The notes beneath the pieces were generated by a model that made no database searches, was not told where the DNA came from, and was given only the letters and a program-made list of their open reading frames with translations. Below, one piece after another: positions 38,587-47,849 of a stretch of 64,000 nucleotides of DNA. A program made the position numbers and the translations under genes. The stretch is from Methylobrevis albus (lineage in GTDB: Bacteria > Pseudomonadota > Alphaproteobacteria > Rhizobiales > Pleomorphomonadaceae), in NCBI RefSeq assembly GCF_015904235.1, contig NZ_JADZLT010000049.1, forward strand, positions 372,001-436,000. The letters run 5' to 3'. The stretch's first letter is position 1, and every line of letters starts with the position of its first letter.

Positions 38587-38943
38587 TCATCCCTTCGACT
38601 TCACCAGCCGCTCGACCGCTGCCGTCAGCGTCGTGCGCGCCAGCGGCTTCGACAGCAGCGGCTGCTGGCGCAGGTCCGGGGGGAGCTCGTATGTGAACTG
38701 GCCGCTGACGAAGGCAAAGGGGATGTCGAGGGCGCGCAGGCGTTCCGCGATCGCAACGCTGGTTTCGCCGCGCAGTTCGACATCGAGCAGCGCCACGTCG
38801 ATCGCCGCGTCGTCGATCGCGCTGAGCGCTGCCTTCACCGTGGCGCAGGGGCCGACGACGTCGTGCCGGGCCTCCCGCAGCATGGCGGCGTGGTCCTCGG
38901 CGATCAGCCATTCATCTTCCACGACAAGTACAGTGGGGGCCAT
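38587..38943 (-). CDS. Single-domain response regulator
   Basis: A 118-residue receiver-only protein: VLVVEDEWLIAEDHAAML with the acidic pocket, phospho-acceptor Asp54 in VALLDVELRGET, FAFVSGQ, and the conserved Lys in PLLSKPLARTTL. There is no output domain. The ATG at 38941-38943 has GGAGGTG just upstream. It is divergent from the HWE histidine kinase gene 238 bases away and is the obvious candidate for its partner or competitor. Confidence 0.9.
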   Translation of the reverse strand: MAPTVLVVEDEWLIAEDHAAMLREARHDVVGPCATVKAALSAIDDAAIDVALLDVELRGETSVAIAERLRALDIPFAFVSGQFTYELPPDLRQQPLLSKPLARTTLTAAVERLVKSKG

Positions 38944-39181
38944 GCGTCCACCTCCCGCGATCGATGGCAAAGGATCATGAGGCTCAACGGCCGGGCCGTG
39001 AATATGTTCAGCGTTTTTACCGGCCCGCAGCGATCAGTTCGTATCATTTCCCCTTCGCGAGGTATGATATCTTGCGCAATCAAGTGCTGTCCGGCCCCTT
39101 GAATTTCCTGAAGGCTCGACGAGATTGCAGGGAATGTAGACCCGGTCTAATCTCACCGTCCCGCCGCAAGGGTTGCTTTCA

Positions 39182-40186
39182 ATGAACATGGACGATCTCT
39201 ACCGCCTGCTACGCACGGGCCACGTCCAGGCGCAAGGAATCGTCGATACCGTTACCGATCCGCTGCTCGTGCTCGACGAGAGCCTGAACGTCGTCACGGC
39301 GAGCCGATCCTTCTTCGAGACGTTCAAGGTCGGACGCTACGAGACGATCGGACAGCCGCTGAACGGTCTCGGCAACGGGCAGTGGGACATTCCCGAGTTG
39401 CGCCGGCTGCTGCTCGAGGTGATCCCGAAGACCACGGCCGTCATCGACTATGAGGTACAGCACGAGTTCCCGGCGCTCGGCAAGCGGACGATGCTGCTCA
39501 CCGCGCGCATGCTGCATCACCCCGACAGCAGCAGCCATTCGATGCTGCTGTCGATCGTCGACGCCACGGAGCGCCATCGGCGCGAGTCGTCGCGGGACAT
39601 GCTGTTCAACGAGATCCGGCACCGGATGAAGAACCTGCTCTCGGTGGCGCAGTCGATCGGGCGGCAGACCACCACCGAGGGACGGACCGCGGAGGAATAC
39701 CGCGACGACTTCCTCGGCCGGTTCGGGGCGCTGGTGGCGGCGCACGAACTCGCCTTCGCCCGGCACGACGGGACCGGTTTGCAACAGCTGCTCGAGCGCG
39801 TGCTCGCGCCCTATACCGTCAATTCCGACGCGGTCGTCATCGAGCCCGGCGCCGTGGTCGAGCTCAGCTCGCACCAGCTGACGTCGCTGAGCATGGTGCT
39901 GCACGAGCTTGCGACCAATGCCGTCAAGTACGGCGCGCTGTCGGCGGCGGGTGGTCAGGTGCGGGTGCGATGGGAGGTGGCGGCGGACAGCGGCGACCTG
40001 ACGCTCAGCTGGATCGAGCGGGGCGGCCCGCCGGTGACCGCGCCGACCAAGAAGGGCTTCGGCACCTCGCTGATCCACTCGACGACGGCCTACAATCTCG
40101 GCGGCGAGGTCCGGCAGGAATTCGCCGCCGACGGGCTCGAGACCGACATCGTGGTCCCGCTCCGGAATACCTCGCCCTCGCCTTGA
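39182..40186 (+). CDS. PAS-containing HWE/HisKA_2 sensor histidine kinase
   Basis: A 334-residue soluble kinase. An N-terminal PAS domain (VDTVTDPLLVLDESLNVVTA ... SIVDATERHRRE) precedes the phospho-His box NEIRHRMKNLLSVAQSIGRQ (His147) of the HisKA_2/HWE family, and a HATPase domain with HELATNAVKYGALS and FGTSLIHSTTAYNLGGEV. It has no membrane helix, so it senses a cytoplasmic signal such as light or redox. In alphaproteobacteria such kinases often feed the general stress response (PhyR), but no phyR or ecfG is seen here. The ATG at 39182 with AAGGG 9 bases upstream is preferred to the TTG at 39173. Confidence 0.9.
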   Translation: MNMDDLYRLLRTGHVQAQGIVDTVTDPLLVLDESLNVVTASRSFFETFKVGRYETIGQPLNGLGNGQWDIPELRRLLLEVIPKTTAVIDYEVQHEFPALGKRTMLLTARMLHHPDSSSHSMLLSIVDATERHRRESSRDMLFNEIRHRMKNLLSVAQSIGRQTTTEGRTAEEYRDDFLGRFGALVAAHELAFARHDGTGLQQLLERVLAPYTVNSDAVVIEPGAVVELSSHQLTSLSMVLHELATNAVKYGALSAAGGQVRVRWEVAADSGDLTLSWIERGGPPVTAPTKKGFGTSLIHSTTAYNLGGEVRQEFAADGLETDIVVPLRNTSPSP

Positions 40187-40191
40187 CGTCG

Positions 40192-40216
40192 GCCGCTCCC
40201 GCCCGCCGGGAGCGGC
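40192..40216. terminator. Bidirectional hairpin between convergent kinase and ABC genes
   Basis: GCCGCTCCCG-CCCGC-CGGGAGCGGC, a perfect 10-bp stem, occupies almost the whole 36-base gap between two converging genes. No T-run. Confidence 0.5.
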
Positions 40217-40222
40217 GCCCGG

Positions 40223-41011
40223 TCAGTGCAGGATCTGAGCGAGGAACTGCTTCAGGCGGTCGCTGTCCGGGTTGCCGAAGAAGTCCTCGGCGGTCGCTTC
40301 CTCGACGATCTCGCCCTTGTCCATGAAGACGCAGCGGTTGGCGACGCGGCGGGCGAAGCCCATCTCGTGGGTGACGCAGATCATGGTCATGCCCTCGGCG
40401 GCGAGGTCCTCCATCACCTGCAGCACCTCCTTGATCATTTCCGGATCGAGCGCCGAGGTCGGCTCGTCGAACAGCATGATGCGCGGCTCCATGCAGAGCG
40501 CGCGGGCGATCGCGACGCGCTGCTGCTGGCCGCCGGAGAGCTGGCTCGGGTATTTCATCGCCTGCTCGCCGATCCGCACGCGTTCGAGATAGCGCCGGGC
40601 GATCGCCTCGGCCTGCTCCTTGGCGACACCGCGGCCGAGGCGGGGCGCCAGCATGCAGTTCTCGAGGATGGTGAGGTGCGGGAACAGGTTGAACTGCTGG
40701 AACACCATGCCGCATTCGAGCCTGACGTCCTGGGTGCGCCCCGGCGAGCCGTCGAGCTCGATGCCGTTGACGGTGATCGTGCCCTTGTCGTGCGGCTCGA
40801 GCCGGTTGATGCAGCGGATCAGCGTCGACTTGCCCGAGCCCGACGGGCCGCAGATGACGATCTTCTCGCCCTTGCGCACCGTGAGGTCGATCCCCTTCAG
40901 GGCCTGGAAGGTGCCGTACCACTTGTCGACGCCGGTCATCTCGACGGCGATCGGGCGGAGCGGTTCGGCGACGGGGCTGGCCATGGGGGCTTCGGTGGCG
41001 AGGGAGGTCAA
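40223..41011 (-). CDS. Polar amino acid ABC importer ATP-binding protein (HisP/GlnQ type)
   Basis: A ~262-residue ATPase: Walker [11 protein letters not shown]-loop [17 protein letters not shown], signature [16 protein letters not shown], Walker [15 protein letters not shown], and switch [16 protein letters not shown]. All are typical of amino-acid importers. I choose a TTG start at 41011 because AAGGAG lies 8 bases upstream and it overlaps the permease stop (TTGA); an ATG at 40984 is the alternative but has no ribosome site. It is the last gene of the five-gene importer set, reading binding proteins, two permeases, ATPase. Confidence 0.92.
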   Translation of the reverse strand: MTSLATEAPMASPVAEPLRPIAVEMTGVDKWYGTFQALKGIDLTVRKGEKIVICGPSGSGKSTLIRCINRLEPHDKGTITVNGIELDGSPGRTQDVRLECGMVFQQFNLFPHLTILENCMLAPRLGRGVAKEQAEAIARRYLERVRIGEQAMKYPSQLSGGQQQRVAIARALCMEPRIMLFDEPTSALDPEMIKEVLQVMEDLAAEGMTMICVTHEMGFARRVANRCVFMDKGEIVEEATAEDFFGNPDSDRLKQFLAQILH

Positions 41012-41796
41012 AGCACCTGCTCCTTCTGCGAGAGGGCGAGCTTCCAGCGGGCGGCGAGGGCCGTGAACCCGGCGCTGGCCGGCTGGCGCTGCTTTTCGAC
41101 CGCGATGTGGTGGCGGCTGAGGTAGGCCTCGAGCTTGCGGAAGCCGAGGCGGATCAGGTTGACGAGGCACCAGTAGAGGGCGCCGGCGGTCAGCATCGGC
41201 GTGAACGGGTCATAGGTCAGCTCGAAGACCTCGTTGGCGACGGCCGTGAGGTCGATCACCGTGACGACGCTGATCACGGCGGTGCCCTTGGTGAACATCA
41301 CCACTTCGTTCTGGTAGGCCTTCAGGCCGTAGCGCATGGCGAGCGGCAGCTGGATCTGGCGGAAGGTGTCGCGCGGCGGGATGCCGAGCGCGGCGGAGGC
41401 CTCGGTGAGGCCGGCGGGCACCGCCTCGAGGCTGCCGCGCACCACGTCGACCATGAAGGCGACGTGGTTGAGCGTCAGGCCGATCACGGCGCAGGCGAAC
41501 GCGCTGCCGAAGATGAACCAGAGTGGGCCGTCGCGCAGCACCTCGATCTGGCCGAAGCCGTAGTAGACGAGGTAGAGCAGGATCAGGAGCGGCGCGCCGC
41601 GGAAGAACACCACGAACACCGCCGCCGGCCAGGCGAGGAGCGGGTTGCGCGACATCCGCGCCAGCGTCACCGGCACGCAGAGCATCAGGCCGAGCGCCAG
41701 CACGATCACCGTCACGACCACGGTGGTCATCAGGCCGCGCAGCATGGCGGGCAGGCTCTCCCAGGCGAGAGCGGGGTCGATGGGAAGCGCGTTCAT
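41008..41796 (-). CDS. Polar amino acid ABC importer permease (HisM type)
   Basis: A 262-residue inner-membrane permease with about five helices and the EAA loop [20 protein letters not shown]. The start overlaps the stop of the upstream permease gene (ATGA at 41793-41796). The last 40 residues are hydrophilic. With the other permease it should form a heterodimer, as in HisQM. Confidence 0.92.
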   Translation of the reverse strand: MNALPIDPALAWESLPAMLRGLMTTVVVTVIVLALGLMLCVPVTLARMSRNPLLAWPAAVFVVFFRGAPLLILLYLVYYGFGQIEVLRDGPLWFIFGSAFACAVIGLTLNHVAFMVDVVRGSLEAVPAGLTEASAALGIPPRDTFRQIQLPLAMRYGLKAYQNEVVMFTKGTAVISVVTVIDLTAVANEVFELTYDPFTPMLTAGALYWCLVNLIRLGFRKLEAYLSRHHIAVEKQRQPASAGFTALAARWKLALSQKEQVL

Positions 41797-42491
41797 GCCT
41801 TCACCCTCTGCAGTCCGCGGGCGAACCGCCGTTCGAGCCAGTTGGAAAGCGGCATCGTCAGGGCGCTGGCGACGACGAAGAACAGCGATGCCGCGATGAA
41901 GAAGACGAAGGGTTCCTTGGTCGCACCGGCCGCGATCTTGGCGTTGGCGACGAGGTCGTTGAGGCCGGCGAGCGACACCAGCGGCGTGTCTTTCAGGACG
42001 ATCAGCCAGATGTTGACGAGGCCGGGCAGCGCGAGCCGCGCGAGCTGCGGCATGATCACGTGGCGCCAGGCCGAGACCGGCCGGATGGCGAGGGCGGCGC
42101 AGGCCTCGAACTGGCCGCGCGGCAGGTTGCGCACCGCGCCGTGCACGAGCTCGGCGACATAGGCGGCGTAGACGATGGTGAGCGCGGCGAGGCCGGCGCC
42201 GAAGGGCGTCACGTCGACGTAGAGGTTGTTGCCGAACAGGCCGCGCAGCATGGCGCTGCCGCCGTAGTAGAGCAGGAAGATGATCAGCAGCGACGGCACG
42301 CCCATGATGATCGAGGCGTAGACCCGCCAGACGGCCTGGATCACGATGTTGCGCGACAGGGTGATGATGCCGATCGCGACGCCGAAGACGAGGGCGAGCG
42401 TGAAGCCCGACATGAAGAGCTGGATCGTGACGACGGCGCCGTCGAGCATCTGGCCGACGTAGCCCCAGAAGTCCGCGGTGGAGATGTTCAT
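41793..42491 (-). CDS. Polar amino acid ABC importer permease (HisQ type)
   Basis: A 232-residue permease: MNISTADFWGYVGQMLDGAV, EAA loop FEACAALAIRPVSAWRHVIMP, and a C-terminal helix before [14 protein letters not shown]. The ATG at 42489-42491 is the family start. The gene begins 120 bases after the second binding-protein gene. Confidence 0.92.
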   Translation of the reverse strand: MNISTADFWGYVGQMLDGAVVTIQLFMSGFTLALVFGVAIGIITLSRNIVIQAVWRVYASIIMGVPSLLIIFLLYYGGSAMLRGLFGNNLYVDVTPFGAGLAALTIVYAAYVAELVHGAVRNLPRGQFEACAALAIRPVSAWRHVIMPQLARLALPGLVNIWLIVLKDTPLVSLAGLNDLVANAKIAAGATKEPFVFFIAASLFFVVASALTMPLSNWLERRFARGLQRVKA

Positions 42492-42611
42492 GGGTCCGCT
42501 TCCCTGCGCTCGACTTGAGGAATGGGGCTGCCGCACGCGGACAGGCCGAAGGCCGGCCTTCGCGCGGAGGCGGAGGCGGCCGGGCCCCGGCGAGCGGGAC
42601 CCGGCCGGCGA

Positions 42612-43472
42612 TCAGTTGGTCGTCGTTTCGCAGGCGGCGTCCTCGGGCAGCGTCGCCACCGCGAGGTACTTCTTGCGGATCTTCGTGTAGGTGCAGTCGG
42701 CGATGATTTCCTTCAGCGCCGCGTCCATCCGGGCGAGCAATTCGGGAGAATCCTTGCGCACCACCCACGACAGGCCGCGCTCTGCCTCCGGTACGGAGGC
42801 CTCGCCGATCCAGTATTCCTCGGTGCTCATCTTGAACTTGCCGGCGCCCTGCTTGTCGAGGAACTCGAGCTGGGCGTTGATCTTCGCCTCGAACGACGAG
42901 TTGATGCGGCCGGCGAGCATGTCGAGATGGAACTGGTCGGGGTTGTCGTAGAGCACGATCTCGACGCTGTCACCGAACATGTCCTCGGCGATCTTGATGT
43001 GGGCGCCGCCGCGCTGCAGGCCCATCTTCAGGCCCTTGCCGGCGAGACCTTCCTTGGTGAACACGTACTCGCCGTCGGCGGGGACGAGGAAGACCATCGG
43101 GTTGGCGACGACGCGGGTCGAGAGCAGCATCTTCTCCTTGCGCTCGGGCGTCGGCGTCACCTGGGAGACGAGGATGTCGAACTTGCCCTGCAGCAGCGAG
43201 GGGATCAGCGCCTTGAAGTCCATGACGACGAATTCGCATTCGGCGCCGAGGCGGGTGCACATCTCGCGGGCGAGGTCCGGCTCGACGCCGGTGAGGTTGC
43301 CGGCGGAATCGACCATGCTGAAGGGCGGGTAGACACCCTCGTTGCCGAGGCGGAGCTTTTCGGCGGCCGCCCCGGGCAGCACGGTGGCGAGCAGCAGGGC
43401 GGCGGCGAGGCCGAGGCGGGCGAGGCCGGGTCGTCGGCGGGTGTGGGCCGGCGGCGTGGTGGAACGGATCAT
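42612..43472 (-). CDS. Polar amino acid-type periplasmic binding protein, paralogue 1
   Basis: A 286-residue SBP family 3 protein with a signal peptide ending near PGAAA, then EKLRLGNEGVYPPFSMVDSA, GVEPDLAREMCTRLGAECEF, SQVTPTPERKEKML and DSVEIVLYDNPDQFHLDMLA. These are lysine/arginine/histidine- or cystine-type binding protein features. Cysteines at EMC and ECEF, and at DCTY and AAC near the end, are kept in both paralogues. Its ligand is unknown. It is about three-quarters identical by eye to the upstream paralogue. Confidence 0.92.
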   Translation of the reverse strand: MIRSTTPPAHTRRRPGLARLGLAAALLLATVLPGAAAEKLRLGNEGVYPPFSMVDSAGNLTGVEPDLAREMCTRLGAECEFVVMDFKALIPSLLQGKFDILVSQVTPTPERKEKMLLSTRVVANPMVFLVPADGEYVFTKEGLAGKGLKMGLQRGGAHIKIAEDMFGDSVEIVLYDNPDQFHLDMLAGRINSSFEAKINAQLEFLDKQGAGKFKMSTEEYWIGEASVPEAERGLSWVVRKDSPELLARMDAALKEIIADCTYTKIRKKYLAVATLPEDAACETTTN

Positions 43473-43539
43473 GGCGGAAGTCTCCGGTTGAGGCGCGTGA
43501 GTTGCTGGCATCGGGTCCTGGACTCGGTCGGCGCGGCCG

Positions 43540-44373
43540 TCAGTTAGTCTTGTCCGCGCAGGCCGCCTCTTCCGGGAGCGCCTCGATCTCGAGGTACTTC
43601 TTGCGGATCGCCGTGTAGGTGCAGTCGGCGATGATCTCCTTCAGCGCCACGTCCATGCGGGCGAGCAGTTCGGGACTGTCCTTGCGCACCACCCAGGACA
43701 GGCCGCGCTCGGCTTCGGGCACGGAGTCCTCGCCGAGCCAGAAGTCCTCGGTGCCCATCTTGAACTTCTCGCCGCCCGCCTTGGTGAGGAAGTCGACGGA
43801 GGAGTTGATCTTCGCCTCGAAGCTCGCGTGGACGCGGCCGGCGAGCATGTCGAGGTGGAACTGGTCGGGGTTGTCGTAGAGAACGATCTCGACGCTGTCG
43901 CCGAAGCGCTCCTGCAGCAGCTTGATGCCCGCGCCGCCGCGCTGGGTGGCGATCTTGAGGCCCTTGCCGGCGACGCCTTCGCGGGTGAACGGATAGTCGG
44001 CGTCGGCCGGCATGATGAAGACGTTCGGGTTGGCGACGATGCGCGTGCCGAACAGCATCTTCTCTTTCCGCTCGGGCGTCGGGGTCACCTGCGAGACGAG
44101 GACGTCGAACTTGCCCTGCAGCATCGACGGGATCAGCGCCTTGAAGTCCATGACGACGAATTCGCATTCGACGGCCATGCGCTTGCACATCTCGCGGGCT
44201 AGGTCGGGCTCGACGCCGGTGAGGTTGCCGGCGGCGTCGACCATGCTGAAGGGCGGGTAGACGCCCTCGTTGCCGAGCTTCAGGGTTTCCGCCTGCGCCG
44301 CGAGCGGCAGGCCGGCGACGAGCGCCAGCGACAGGGCGACGGCGCGAAGACGGGCTATGCGGTCTGCTGGCAT
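43540..44373 (-). CDS. Polar amino acid-type periplasmic binding protein, paralogue 2
   Basis: A 277-residue protein starting MPADRIARLRAVALSLALVA with a signal peptide ending at AAQA. The mature part is nearly the same as its neighbour through ETLKLGNEGVYPPFSMVDAA and VSQVTPTPERKEKMLFGTR; the differences concentrate at the signal peptide and around residues 130-160 and 190-210. Tandem duplication is therefore recent, or maintained by selection for two related ligands. It lies 70 bases after the LLM monooxygenase gene, so importer and enzyme are probably co-transcribed. Confidence 0.92.
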   Translation of the reverse strand: MPADRIARLRAVALSLALVAGLPLAAQAETLKLGNEGVYPPFSMVDAAGNLTGVEPDLAREMCKRMAVECEFVVMDFKALIPSMLQGKFDVLVSQVTPTPERKEKMLFGTRIVANPNVFIMPADADYPFTREGVAGKGLKIATQRGGAGIKLLQERFGDSVEIVLYDNPDQFHLDMLAGRVHASFEAKINSSVDFLTKAGGEKFKMGTEDFWLGEDSVPEAERGLSWVVRKDSPELLARMDVALKEIIADCTYTAIRKKYLEIEALPEEAACADKTN

Positions 44374-44443
44374 GTGTCGTTACTCCGGTTCGGTAGGCGT
44401 TGAGGCATGGACGGACGACGCGGGACGGCGTCGCCGGCCGGGG

Positions 44444-45757
44444 TCAGAACTCGAGCAGGTTGTCGCGCAGCTGGGTGTGGGCGTAGGCCTTGCGGGTCAG
44501 GCCGCGCTGCTGCAGTTCGGGCACCAGCCCGTCGGTGATCGAGGCGATCGTGCGCCGCGAGACGTCCGGCTGCTCGATCAGGAAGCCGTCGCCGCCGACT
44601 TCTTCCATGATCTCGGCCATCTGGCTGGCGCAGCTGTCCGGGGTGCCGACCACGTCGACGCAGATGCCGCCGGTGCTGTAGGCGACGATCGCCTCGCGCA
44701 GCGTCTTGCCCTCGGAATTCTTCAGGAACTGCTGCAGGCTCGACTGGTGGCCGTTGGTGGTGAACTCGCCGACGGGGGCGTCGAGGTCGCAGCCGGAGAA
44801 GTCGATGTTGGTGCTCCAGCCCATGCGGGCGAGGCGCTTGTCGATGTCGGCCTCGGCGGACGCCTTGCGGTCGGCGACGCGCTCGGCGGCCTCGGCCTTC
44901 GACTGGGTGACGATCGGCTGCAGCAGGAACAGGATCTTGCAGCCGTCCGGGTCGAGCCCGATCGCCGCGCGCTCGGCGCGGACGTCCTCGCGGTACTTCT
45001 TCATCGCTTCGACGCCGCGCGGGGCGGCGACGACGGTGTCGGCATATTTCGCGGCGAACTTCTTGCCGCTGACCGAGCCGCCGGCCTGGGCGATCACCGG
45101 CTGGCCCTGCGGCAGCGGGCCGGAGTTGAGCGGGCCGCGCGACGAGTAGTACTTGCCGACGTAGTCGATCGTGTGGACCTTCTCGGGGTCGATCAGCACG
45201 CCGGACTTGCGGTCGGCGACGATCGCGCCCGGCTCCCAGGAGCCCCAGAGCCGCTTGCAGATCTGGACGTATTCCTCGGCCATCAGGTAGCGCTCGTCAT
45301 GGTCGGGCAGCTTGTCCATGCCGAAGTTCTGCGCCGAGAGGTCCGAGCTTCCGGTGACCATGTTCCAGCCGCCGCGGCCGAGCGAGACCTGGTCGAGCGT
45401 GCCGACGATGCGGGCGGTGAGGTAGGGGTGGTAGGCGAAGGTCGACAGCGTCGGCACGATGCCGAGCCGCGTGGTGGCGGCGGCCATCATGGCGGCGACG
45501 ATCGACGGCTCCTGCCGCGGGATCGACATGCCGTTCTTCAGGAAGATGTCGCGCGAGTTCTTCCAGTTCTGGCCGACGTAGATGGAATCCTCGATCAGGA
45601 TGTAGTCGAAGCCGGCGCGTTCCATCTGACGGGCGAGGTCGAGGAAGAGGTCGGGACGCATCCACTCTTCGCTGATGTTGCCCGTCCAGGGAGCGCCCCA
45701 GGCCTGAATGCTCGAACCCTGCAGGAACCAGGCGAGATGGAATGGGGCCGCTGCCAT
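44444..45757 (-). CDS. NtaA/SnaA/DszA-family FMNH2-dependent monooxygenase A
   Basis: A 437-residue bacterial-luciferase-fold enzyme: FHLAWFLQGSSIQAWGAPWT, ERAGFDYILIEDSIYVGQNW, TLDQVSLGRGGWNMVTGSSD, LSAQNFGMDKLPDHDERYLM, LWGSWEPGAIVADRKSG and a C-terminal LVPELQQRGLTRKAYAHTQL. The layout is that of two-component monooxygenases acting on nitrilotriacetate, EDTA, dibenzothiophene sulfone, S-succinocysteine or dimethyl sulfide; they take FMNH2 from a separate reductase. It heads the operon that also carries the two binding proteins and the importer. The ATG at 45755-45757 (GGAG 10 bases upstream) is preferred to an upstream one. Confidence 0.9.
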   Translation of the reverse strand: MAAAPFHLAWFLQGSSIQAWGAPWTGNISEEWMRPDLFLDLARQMERAGFDYILIEDSIYVGQNWKNSRDIFLKNGMSIPRQEPSIVAAMMAAATTRLGIVPTLSTFAYHPYLTARIVGTLDQVSLGRGGWNMVTGSSDLSAQNFGMDKLPDHDERYLMAEEYVQICKRLWGSWEPGAIVADRKSGVLIDPEKVHTIDYVGKYYSSRGPLNSGPLPQGQPVIAQAGGSVSGKKFAAKYADTVVAAPRGVEAMKKYREDVRAERAAIGLDPDGCKILFLLQPIVTQSKAEAAERVADRKASAEADIDKRLARMGWSTNIDFSGCDLDAPVGEFTTNGHQSSLQQFLKNSEGKTLREAIVAYSTGGICVDVVGTPDSCASQMAEIMEEVGGDGFLIEQPDVSRRTIASITDGLVPELQQRGLTRKAYAHTQLRDNLLEF

Positions 45758-46168
45758 GGACTGGGAAACTCCGTCACTGTTGATCGGGCCGCCTGACCGG
45801 GGCCGGTTGATCGGGTGGGCCATCGGCTGATCCGGGCGGAACCCGATGCGACAAGCCCATGACGATCAGCCTAGGCCGGGGGACTTGTGCCAGAACATCC
45901 AGAATCAGCGATCCGCCGACGGACATACTGCGAAGATAAAAATGCTTGCGATCGGGCCTTTCTGACTAATTTTTCGCCGTTTCTGCCGCTGAGATCACAG
46001 TGTCGACACGGTGTGGCGACGCGCGCGGCATCGCCGGCGAAAGCTGCTGCATCCGGAAGCTTGTCGATATTCTCGTAGCGACGACGAGACGCGGGCGGTG
46101 ACCGTGTGGTCGCCGCCCAAGTCCGATCAGGACGGAGCTAAATCGTCGCAGGCGCGGCGCCGGCCGCG
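45758..46168 (-). promoter_or_regulatory. 411-base upstream region of the monooxygenase A/importer operon
   Basis: The region holds the only AT-rich patch nearby (about 45905-45975, including GATAAAAATGC and CTAATTTTTCG), likely the promoter of the minus-strand operon, and follows the 3' end of the flavin reductase gene. No clean -35/-10 pair, operator or gene can be named. Confidence 0.4.
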
Positions 46169-46696
46169 TCAGCCGAGCGGGGCGAGGCCGGCGTGGGTCT
46201 TGCCGCGGAAGAACACCAGCGGGTCGCCGTCGGCGCGCGAGGCGGCGCCGGCGACCGTGCCGATGACGATCGAGATGCTGCCGCGCTGCACGACGTCGTC
46301 GACGGTGCAGTCGAACACGCCGAGGGCGGCCTTCAGCACCGGCGCGCCGGTGGCGAGCGTCGTCCATTCCGCAGGCACGAAACGGTCGGCACCGGAGAGC
46401 CCGGCCTTGCCGCCGAAAGCGTCGGCAACGTGGGCGGCCTCGGCGGGCAGGTAGTTGACCGCGAAATGCCGGCTCGCCAGCACGCTCGCGAGCGCGCTGG
46501 TCTTGGCGTCGATCGAGACCAGCAGCGTCGCGGGATCGGCGGTGACGTGGGCGGCCGAGAGGCCGAGGAAGCCGGTCGGGCCGTCCGGGCCCATCGCGGT
46601 GACCACGGTCATGCCCGTCGCGCGGGCGCCGAGCGTGCGCCAGAAGGTGCCGGGGTCGATGCCGGCCGGTGCGGCTACGGCGGGGGTCTCGCTCAT
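46169..46696 (-). CDS. Flavin reductase family protein 1
   Basis: A 175-residue FMN-binding split-barrel protein: GARATGMTVVTAMGPDGPTG, FLGLSAAHVTADPATLLVSI, then HFAVNYLP and DPLVFFRGKTHAGL. It should make FMNH2 from NAD(P)H for the neighbouring monooxygenases. Its ATG overlaps the stop of the YtmO-like gene (ATGA at 46693-46696), so the two are coupled. Upstream frame beyond this ATG is Arg-rich and rejected. Confidence 0.9.
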   Translation of the reverse strand: MSETPAVAAPAGIDPGTFWRTLGARATGMTVVTAMGPDGPTGFLGLSAAHVTADPATLLVSIDAKTSALASVLASRHFAVNYLPAEAAHVADAFGGKAGLSGADRFVPAEWTTLATGAPVLKAALGVFDCTVDDVVQRGSISIVIGTVAGAASRADGDPLVFFRGKTHAGLAPLG

Positions 46697-47805
46697 TCTT
46701 GCGGCTCCATGTCTTGCGACGGCGTGGGGGTGATCGGTCGATGGTCGGGCGCGCGCCAGGCCGCCGCCCGCTCGGGCGCGGCGCCGAGGCCCATGGCGCG
46801 GGCGAGGAGCTCGCAAGAGCGCAGCCGGTCGGCGGGGGAATGCGTGGTGGTGACGACGACGAGTTCGTCGGCGTCGAGCGCCGCGGCGATCTCGCGCAGC
46901 CGCGCCGCGACGCCGGCGCCGGTGCCGCGCACGATGCGGGTGCGCAAGGCGGCGAGGCGGTCTTCCCCGGCCGGCGACGGGCGCGCCGCCGCCACCTCGG
47001 CCGGGCCGGGGAACGCCGGCATGTGGCCGCGGTCACGGTCGAGGCGCCAGAGCGCATAGGCCTCGGCGAGCGCGTCGGCGGCAGCTTCCGTCGGCGCCGC
47101 GACGGCCCAGACGCAGAGGCCGACGTGCGGGCGGGCGCGGGCCGCGCTCGGGCGGAACGCCGCGCGGTAGGCGGCGATCGCCTCGGCCGCGCCGGCTCCG
47201 TCGTCGAAGAAGTGGGCGTAGCAATAGGCGAGGCCCTGCGCGCCGGCGACGCGGGCGGTGGCGCCGCTGCTGCCGACGATCCACGGCTCGGGCGCGGTGG
47301 TGTCGGCTACCGGCTGGGCGATGATGCCGGCGAAGGGGTGGCCGTCGGGCAGCGCGGCGCCGCGCGTCCAGGCGACGACGTGGCCGACGTCCTCGGGAAA
47401 GCGGTCGAGGCCCATCATGGCGAAGGGATTGTCGAGGGCGCCGGGCTTCAGCGCATAGGCCGCCTGCCGGTCGGCGCCGGGGCCACGGCCGAGGCCGAGG
47501 TCGATGCGGCCGGGGGCGAGGGCATCCAGCACGCGGAACTGCTCGGCGACCTTCAGCGGCCCGTAGTGCGGCAGCATGACGCCGGCGCTGCCGATGCGGA
47601 TGCGGCGGGTCGCCATGGCGAGCGCGCCGAGCAGCACCTCGGGCGCGGAGCCGGCGATGCCGGGGCTGCCGTGGTGCTCGGAGACCCAGAACCGGGCATA
47701 GCCGAGCCGCTCGCAGGCTTGCGCGAACGCGACGGTGTCGCGGATCGTCTCGCCCGCGCTGCGGCCGGCCGCGACGGTGGACTGGTCGAGGACCGAAACG
47801 CGCAT
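46693..47805 (-). CDS. MsnO8/YtmO-type luciferase-like monooxygenase
   Basis: A 370-residue LLM flavoprotein of a different branch from monooxygenases A, C and D. It starts MRVSVLDQSTVAAGRSAGET, then ERLGYARFWVSEHHGSPGIA, GSAGVMLPHYGPLKVAEQFR and LDALAPGRIDLGLGRGPGAD, which are the blocks of the MsnO8 family that includes B. subtilis YtmO (CmoO). It is tightly linked to ribB upstream (44 bases) and overlaps flavin reductase 1 downstream. AAGGAG lies before the ATG. The last ~20 residues are unusual Pro/Thr text. Confidence 0.9.
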   Translation of the reverse strand: MRVSVLDQSTVAAGRSAGETIRDTVAFAQACERLGYARFWVSEHHGSPGIAGSAPEVLLGALAMATRRIRIGSAGVMLPHYGPLKVAEQFRVLDALAPGRIDLGLGRGPGADRQAAYALKPGALDNPFAMMGLDRFPEDVGHVVAWTRGAALPDGHPFAGIIAQPVADTTAPEPWIVGSSGATARVAGAQGLAYCYAHFFDDGAGAAEAIAAYRAAFRPSAARARPHVGLCVWAVAAPTEAAADALAEAYALWRLDRDRGHMPAFPGPAEVAAARPSPAGEDRLAALRTRIVRGTGAGVAARLREIAAALDADELVVVTTTHSPADRLRSCELLARAMGLGAAPERAAAWRAPDHRPITPTPSQDMEPQE

Positions 47806-47849
47806 GGCGGCTCCTTTCCGGGTCGGCGCCCCGCGGATCGCGGCGGGCG

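Noticed and set aside
39173..39181. TTG start for the HWE kinase
   Set aside because: The ATG at 39182 has AAGGG at proper spacing, while the TTG would have it too close.
45887..46078. 63-codon plus-strand ORF in the monooxygenase A upstream region
   Set aside because: No ribosome site or family features; lies in the probable promoter region.
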